Source of the DNA: Mesaphorura yosii
Taxonomy: Eukaryota > Arthropoda > Collembola > Poduromorpha > Tullbergiidae
DNA: 64,000 nucleotides
Direction of reading: 5' to 3'
Assembly: GCA_009869945.1 (NCBI GenBank)
Contig: WIXG01000004.1
Location: 310,001-374,000 of the forward strand
This document shows positions 57,901 through 64,000 of this stretch, piece by piece. The translations under genes and the position numbers were made by a program. A model generated the notes under the pieces. That model saw only the letters and a program-made list of their open reading frames with translations. It was not told where the DNA came from and did no database searches. Numbering within the stretch: position 1 is the first letter of the stretch; every line of letters starts with the position of its first letter.

Positions 57901-60900
57901 CTATCCGGACTGCGCGCTACTACACTAACCTTGACACGGAAACGGTAGGGAGTATTCCCCTTCAAGCCCACGGCGGTGTAGTGCGGTGCACTACCATTGT
58001 ACACACAAAGAAAGCCATGCCCGGTGGTTGGATCCTCCATATGCAACGAGTACTGGTCGTCAGTTGGTCGTGACCTCCATTCGAGAGTTAAGAATGTTAC
58101 ACCACTAGAGAAAGTTACTATTAAATTGCAGTCCGTGTGAAGTAGAATGTGAACGAAGCATTTAATGATAATAGCTTACATTTCAGCCGGAATTGGTGGC
58201 AACGGCTGGGAAGGTGGGCTTCCAGTTGTCATCACGGTTGTCACCGGACTGTAACGGCTGTGGACACGGGATAAATAAGAGGTAAGACGTGGCTTTACGA
58301 AATGCCTCATTAATCTTGCATTTAAACTTACCTTTGACCACATTGATTAATGGCCTAAAATGTACACAAATTAAATTTAGCCATCGATAAAAAGGAAACA
58401 ACCGATTTTGTCGTCAGAAATAGAAACTTACAGCGAGTCGAAATTGATAAGAGAAAGCAGGTTGCAATTTTGGAACAGTGAACGTTTTGTTCTTTCCACG
58501 ATAGACCTCCACGAAATGACTGCCACCTTTGCCTTCGTCGTACTCCAGTAAATAAGCAGTAATTTTAGAACCATTGTCATTGACTGGCGGGCCCCACTTG
58601 AACGAAATTGAAGTCCTGTAACGACTCAGCGCCTTGGGACTTGCGGGTGCATCCGGCTCAGCAGCAGTGGTAGTAAAAGTGGTCGGTGCGCTTACATTTC
58701 CCTTCACGTCATTTAGCATTGCACAATCTGGAAATGGCGAGTTCATGGTTTACTAAAGCCGATTCCTAACTTCTAAATTCGAAGCCTGGCAAAGGGAACT
58801 TACATTGAAGAGCGTAGAGTGTACCAGGTTTCAAATCTTTTACTTTGCATGACAAAGCGGTCCCCAAGAATATCGACTTGAATCGATCCCCACGAGTACG
58901 GTCACTAATAAAAACTTCGTATCTGAACTCAGCATCAGAAACATCCAGGTCAGGAAATTTGTTATCTCCAGTCTCAGTAAATCGATCGGGGTGACTCCAT
59001 TTTATAAAGGCACTTCGCGCAGTCACTTCAGAAATCTGCACAGGGATTGAATGATTAGGTAAAACTATTATAATTTGTATTCATGAAATCAAAAATTGAA
59101 TAGAAAATGTCAACTTACAACAGGCGAGATAAGTGTCGACAGCATTTCAGTCTGTTGCAAGATTCGATGCTCTTCCTCTTCGTCTTGAGTTCCAGTGCTA
59201 CCGACACTCCCTGTGCTCCCAACGCTTCCTTCTTCCTCCAGTCCACCATTGATCGTCTTAGCTGATCCATTTGTCGTGGGTCGCCGGGTGTTGTTGTTAT
59301 TGTTGTTAAAAGTACCATCCAGCACGTGATCTGTAAGATTCGCAAATGTAATTACATGGACCTCTGGACAAACTCAGGGCGCTCAACCGCCCTTATCATA
59401 CCTCCGCGTTTGTACGATCCATTTTGATGGTAATGATTTTGAAACGAGGCTGTTTCACGGTCGCGACGAGTTTGTTCATACTTTCGTCGAAGCTTTACGA
59501 ATTGTCGTTGAGCTCGTTCGTCCTTGTGAGCTGGCATATGGTATCCACTAGCGCCAACTCCGTTCGGAGGAGTCGGAGGTCCAGAATGTGTCGAGTGAGT
59601 TCCACATGGAATTGGAGTGAACGGTCCTCCAGAGTAACCACCGCCATAATACGGTTGATTTTGTGAACCACCAGGACCCTGCAACGTCAAGCAGAAATTA
59701 GAATACATATGCCAAACAATTTACCAGATGTTCAAGTAAGCACGGAAAATTGTCACAAATAACCTCCTCGCAGCCAAACGCGACGAACTTCAGCACATTC
59801 TCTGTACTCTCCTCCATCATGTGATTTTGGCTGTAATTTCTTGAGACTAACTAACGAAATGGTTTTAAAAATTTTTTAAAACAGTGTGTTTGTTATTAAA
59901 ACAGCTGTAATGTCAACTTATTGAGCCTGAGTGGTTCGTTAAATAGACAGGGAACTTATGTAACCACGTTCCAGCATTACGCGTAGATGATGCTACACAA
60001 CCAACTCTGTTCTAAGCTATTCAGTGCACCTCTTTAAATTTGCGGTGGCAGGAGCGTACCACCGTACACGCATGCAATTTTATCAGCATAATTAGGGCTT
60101 CGTAGTAGTAAACATGAATTCAGTCTTTCGTGTGTGTGGTTTGGCTGATTTTTGTTATCTAATCCTAGCATAAATGAATTAGTCTACGTAGCCTTCATTT
60201 TGTAACCTAGCAACAGCGACAGTACGTTAATGAATCTACGCTTTTATAACGAGAACTTTGAGTTTGTGAGTATTCTCAAGCTGGACAATGCAGTGTAGTT
60301 CAGTTCTTTCGCGTCTAACTTCATGAATCCTGGCTATACTGATATGCTAGTCCCAAGAAGATAAGCACATGCATTATCATCCCAACTTTGTTTCTTTCGT
60401 ATTTCGTTCCTTTGATTAAAGGGTTTAAGACTTGTAGCACCGAACTTGCCAAAACTGCCTTCGCCGTATCCTCAGTATTTCGTGTTAACATCCTGTGGCT
60501 GCTGTATGCGTTGTGACACGCCGATTTCCAGTCCTCAGCCCAGTTGGCAATACCACAAAAACAACTGGCGAAAAGGCATCCTCATGCGAAAATGCAACGC
60601 ATGTCATTCATGAATCTGGAAAATCTTGAGTACGCACAAAGCGAGGAACTGCGCGCAGAGGGCATGAAACAAGTGCGATGATTTCTTTCTACCAAAAATC
60701 CACGATTTAAATTTTCCTAAGACCATTACTTTAATACTGATTCTGAATCTGAATTAATTCAAAACCTGTATGAAAAGTATAAATGTAAGCGAGACTGGCA
60801 CGCAGTCACAATGAACAATGTGCAGACTTGAATGCATTGAGAAGAACTAGACTAGCCTGGCTGAGCGATGAGTTTTTGAGCAGTTTTAATGGCAGGAGGT

Positions 60901-63486
60901 CAATAAACTTGCGTTTACCTTGAAAGTCGTATGTGTAAGACTACTTTTTGTGACTTCACTCATCTGCCTCCACCGACTACGGCTGCGTGAATACAACTTG
61001 ACTCTGAATTCGCATTCACATTCGCTATTTGCACTTCGCACTTGATCTTTGCTGACTCTTCTCAGATGTGAATGAATCTGGCCTGACGCGTTGCCAAATT
61101 ATCACAGTTAGTTATAATTAAATGGGGAAGGTGAGCAAATAAATAACATAAACAAGAGATGCGCTTCACAGGTTAATGTCAGCCTGCCAGCGCCAGCAAC
61201 CTGTTGCTCATGCCGTGTTTTTGGCCATGGCATCAACACTTGGATGCATAAAGCAGAATGCTCGGGAGAGTTTGAACGAGGAAATATTTGTGACAACTTC
61301 ATTGTACAGGTGCGAGATGCCGGAGATGCGAAAAAAAACATATTTGCTTACATAGCCAGGAATGGGCATCAGCGGAGGCTGCGGTGACACGATAACGTGG
61401 CGCAGTGTCCCACTCTCATCCACGATTTGTTGGACAACGTGGCCCTGCGGAACTTGCATGGGCAGCGGAATCGGTGGATTCGAATTCGTGGAGACCATCG
61501 GAACCGTCATTGGACCTGTTTTACAAGAAAATGGGGGAAATTAAATCATGTGCACCAAGATTTATGCGGAATACAACGAATATTGCACACGTGTAAATGA
61601 AACAACAACAACGCATAAGCAGAATGGCAAGGCATGCAAAAAGCAAATGTTCGGAATTTTATAGTGCGACTATTTATAACGCATGAAGTAATTGCAATCT
61701 GCATTTAAATTGCACATAAGTTTTCGTGCATGCCATCAAGTCTTAAGAATGCTGAGCTATGACAAATCGCTCAATCTGTTCAAAGTGGAAGCGAAGACAG
61801 CGGACGTTGCAACTTGAGCTGAACAGAACATGATTCTAGAACCCAATGACAAATCGGCAGCCCAAGGCACAGCTGCAGCTGGTGGTAACTTTTTCGCAAG
61901 CGGGTGCACGGTGCATGTTCCGCATAAAAAGAACAATAAATTCAATATTGGCTTATGACTTGCGCGTGGACGTCGGCATGGCCAAGCAAGGCGGCCATAC
62001 ATGGAGTAGGAAGACATCGATTCGACCAAGGAGCGCAAAATTAAAACTGTGGCATATGGACGCAAATTTCACTACTGCGGCGCTCGAGAGTAAACACGGT
62101 CATAGCAAAGACTATTCAACGCACGTCATTCATGTCGCCGTACACATTGCATTTGCATCGTAATGCAGCAGCGCATTGGCGCATTGTCTCTCGCACTGGG
62201 GTTTTCTATTCTAATTTTTGTCTATTGTTATTAATAATAACCATGTCAAGTTGAAATCCCTTCGCATTCCAATTCATTGTGTGGATTTCATCACTCGTCA
62301 AACAGCCTTACCACACACCGTCACAAAATGCACTCGCTCGCTCGCGCTGCAGAATAATGGCTAACTGTAATATGAATATGAAATCCATGTCAACCTACTC
62401 TCGCCTAGCATAATTAACTTTTAGTCGTGACCACAAAGAACAAGACGGTGGAATACGAACGCACTGAGACTGCATTGAGCAGAAAATACAAAATGCTCCT
62501 GTGCTATTTTCGAGAGTGGGTTACACACGCATGGCTACTGAAATACATGTTAAATGCTGAATCTGCGCTTTCAATTTTTTGCAGCATGTAAATTCCTAGA
62601 ATCTGAGGCATTCGAAGTTCAAAGTAATTACAAGTTTCGAATTTCTCCCCCACAAAAATCAATATCGTCCTCCAGAACACCCTTGCAACCTGTAACGCAT
62701 TATGCTTTCTTCGTAAAGACGCCCCATCTCCTCCTTGGCGACGCTGAAGGCTGAAGAAAGATAATTATCTTGCTCTTTTGTAGAAGGAAGATGTATTGAC
62801 AACTCTGCCATTATCCGGAAGCTGCTGCGGTCGCCTGTTGCTTGCCTTGCCAGCCTTCCATTGGCTTTACCTCCCACGCACGTCAGCTCTTTCACTTCTT
62901 TTGCTTGCGCATTTGCACACATAATGGGTTAAAATTCAACTTTATCCTTTTTACATTTCCCAAGAGCATTTCTGATTTGTCTAAAAGACAGCACACCTTT
63001 TCCATTACTTCTCTAGTGATTATTCTGAGAACCATAGGTAAAGAAACGTGGGACGATTAAAGAAATTGAAAGCATATGTTTCGTGTCCAGTATAAAGCAA
63101 AGTAAGCTATGATTGCAATTTAGCAGCAGAAGTTTTGATGTGAGCATTAAATTATTGGTTACTGTTTCCAGATTGGGCTAAAGGTTCTTCCACCAATTAC
63201 GAATTGCGATGCGACACTTACCATATTCGATATTGACAAGATGCGGCGCGTAGGCCCCATCTTGAGGGCTCATGTACGTGTAGGATTCGTGTCCCGGAGC
63301 CGGCGCGTAGTAAGTACACTCGTTGCCCGCGTAGGCTGGCCCATAGGCCGGATGGTACTCGCAGGACAACATATGCGGCGGAGATGAGGTATTGTTGTGT
63401 TGTGGCACTGGGCTGTAGATCACTTCCTGACTACTAGGATGCGCAGGGCTCATTTCCCCTGCTGTCGATACCATTGTATTCAACAT
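54968..63486 (-). CDS. FNDC3A: Fibronectin type III domain-containing protein 3 (FNDC3)
   Basis: FNDC3A/B are ER/Golgi-associated tail-anchored proteins with nine FN3 domains, involved in cell adhesion and secretory membranes. Twenty minus-strand exons keep phase: 63486-63222, 61515-61352, 59678-59402, 59330-59119, 59035-58804, 58727-58432, 58354-58332, 58248-58180, 58104-57930, 57854-57794, 57698-57474, 57396-57256, 57184-56978, 56899-56490, 56431-56184, 56110-55910, 55838-55672, 55591-55467, 55389-55156, 55087-54968 (1283 aa). Exon 2 carries the family motif VPQGHVVQQIVDESGTLRHV. A charged helix (RQFVKLRRKYEQTRRDRE) precedes nine FN3 repeats, seen by their recurring W and Tyr-corner motifs. 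The end, VGIAAVLTLIAIALVVSLIT, is a membrane anchor. FN3 number six holds a ~60-aa Glu/Asp-rich insert. In-frame TAA directly precedes the ATG. The ADAP/WBP11-type compact introns contrast with two 1.6-1.7 kb introns at the 5' end. Confidence 0.92.
58332..58354 (-). other. FNDC3 microexon (23 bases)
   Basis: The sequence between acceptor TACATTTTAG and donor AAAG|GTAAGT encodes AINQCGQ plus two bases and is needed to link FN3 domains two and three in frame. Seven complete codons plus two bases make it one of the shortest exons in the window. Confidence 0.75.
59764..59820 (-). CDS. Alternative first coding exon of FNDC3
   Basis: Tandem ATGs (59820 and 59817) begin a 19-codon frame, MMEESTENVLKFVAFGCEE, ending in phase 0 at GAGGAG|GTTATT. 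It can splice in frame to the shared exon at 59678-59402. In the frame set by the long isoform it would not fit as an internal exon. It therefore looks like an internal promoter product lacking the first 143 residues. Supported by frame and phase only. Confidence 0.5.
59830..61351. other. FNDC3 second intron and likely internal promoter
   Basis: Between the alternative first exon and the exon at 61352-61515. No coding exon seen. It is the likely site of the promoter for the short FNDC3 form, but no TATA box is evident. Confidence 0.4.
61516..63221. other. FNDC3 first intron
   Basis: About 1.7 kb bounded by GTAAGT (63221) and an AG acceptor (61516). The open frames inside (for example 62659-62922 minus and 61846-62163 plus) lack family features and are taken as chance. 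Confidence 0.45.
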
Positions 63487-64000
63487 TTATGTGATTAGGA
63501 GTGGAAAATAAACGAAGGAAACTATAACTCTGTTGGACGAGTACAAAATGAAAACTCTGAGATGAAATTAATTGGCAGCTACAGAAAAGTGAGTAATTAG
63601 CTCAAATGCTCTTCCAGATTCAGTTTTTGCGAAGGCAGTTTACTTGTACGAGAAGGAAGAAGCGTTAAGGCAATAAATAGAAGAAGGTTGCGTATCGTTC
63701 TGTGTAAGATTCTGGGTAGATTCTAGATAGAAGAGAGGTGAGCTGAGGTAGATTTTGTTGTACGTGGAAGTTCAGTCAATGTGGATTTCAGGAGGACCCG
63801 TTATCAGACTTTTCGGACAATTTCCGTAAAAGAAACCTATTTGAGATTCAGATTTGTTTCTCTGCGACTCTAAGTTGACTTGGAATTTTTGGCAAAACGT
63901 AAACGTGGACTAAGTAAGTGGAAACTTGTAGGATTGTATCTTTATGCGTAATGTGCCTGTGAAGGACAAAATAGAAATCGACTTTTTATTAGGAGGTTCG
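63487..64000. other. FNDC3 5' UTR and promoter side
   Basis: Purine-rich on the plus strand, with no coding frame. It probably holds the FNDC3 5' UTR on the minus strand. An in-frame stop lies immediately before the FNDC3 ATG, so the CDS does not extend into it. Confidence 0.4.

Overview
The window looks like a nuclear segment of a compact arthropod genome, most likely a branchiopod crustacean such as Daphnia. That identification is an inference. It rests on very short introns (mostly 60-150 bases with GT/AG ends), an AT-leaning base composition, arthropod-type families (bunched/TSC22, a CLIP-domain serine protease, HTH proteins of a type I recall as expanded in arthropods), and orthologues of widely conserved animal genes. 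There are no bacterial operons, CRISPR arrays, rRNA genes or complete transposons. All gene models were built by hand: splice sites were chosen so that codon phase is kept across every junction and the protein agrees with the family as I know it.

Layout, left to right. (1) 1.4-3.1 kb, plus strand: an ADAP (centaurin-alpha) type ArfGAP with two PH domains. (2) 3.8-5.3 kb, plus: WBP11, a splicing-associated proline-rich protein. (3) 8.2-33.3 kb, plus: bunched (TSC22 domain family), a 25-kb gene. It has a long glutamine-rich isoform (11 coding exons, 1087 aa) and two downstream alternative first exons (26.3 kb and 32.2 kb) giving short isoforms. A six-exon antisense gene (9.1-10.7 kb) for a zinc-finger protein with a possible GIY-YIG-like nuclease region is nested in its second intron. 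(4) 36.4-39.5 kb, plus: a secreted CLIP-domain trypsin-like protease. It converges on (5) 39.9-42.0 kb, minus: SLC25A46, an outer mitochondrial membrane carrier-like protein. (6) 43.5-44.9 kb, plus: a small secreted Gly/Ala/Thr-rich protein of unknown role. (7) 45.2-47.2 and 47.8-50.1 kb, minus: a tandem pair of paralogues sharing a helix-turn-helix region like the DNA-binding part of IS630/Tc1 transposases, with no catalytic DDE part. (8) 51.5-52.0 kb, minus: a His/Gly-rich secreted protein whose first exon codes only for the initiator Met. (9) 53.1-53.6 kb, minus: TXNDC17 (TRP14). (10) 55.0-63.5 kb, minus: FNDC3, with nine FN3 domains and a C-terminal membrane anchor, in 20 coding exons.

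The genes are independent transcription units with no common pathway. The long gene-poor stretches (5.5-8.2, 14.0-25.9, 27.6-32.2, 33.9-36.4 kb and the 5' introns of FNDC3) are introns or intergenic DNA in which I see no further convincing genes, only a few inverted repeats and weak promoter-like motifs.

The best leads for something not already described are: the tandem HTH paralogues; the nested zinc-finger/GIY-YIG-like gene; the replacement of the ArfGAP catalytic arginine by asparagine in the ADAP homologue; and a bunched first exon (32.2 kb) that would give a leucine-zipper protein without the first half of the TSC box.
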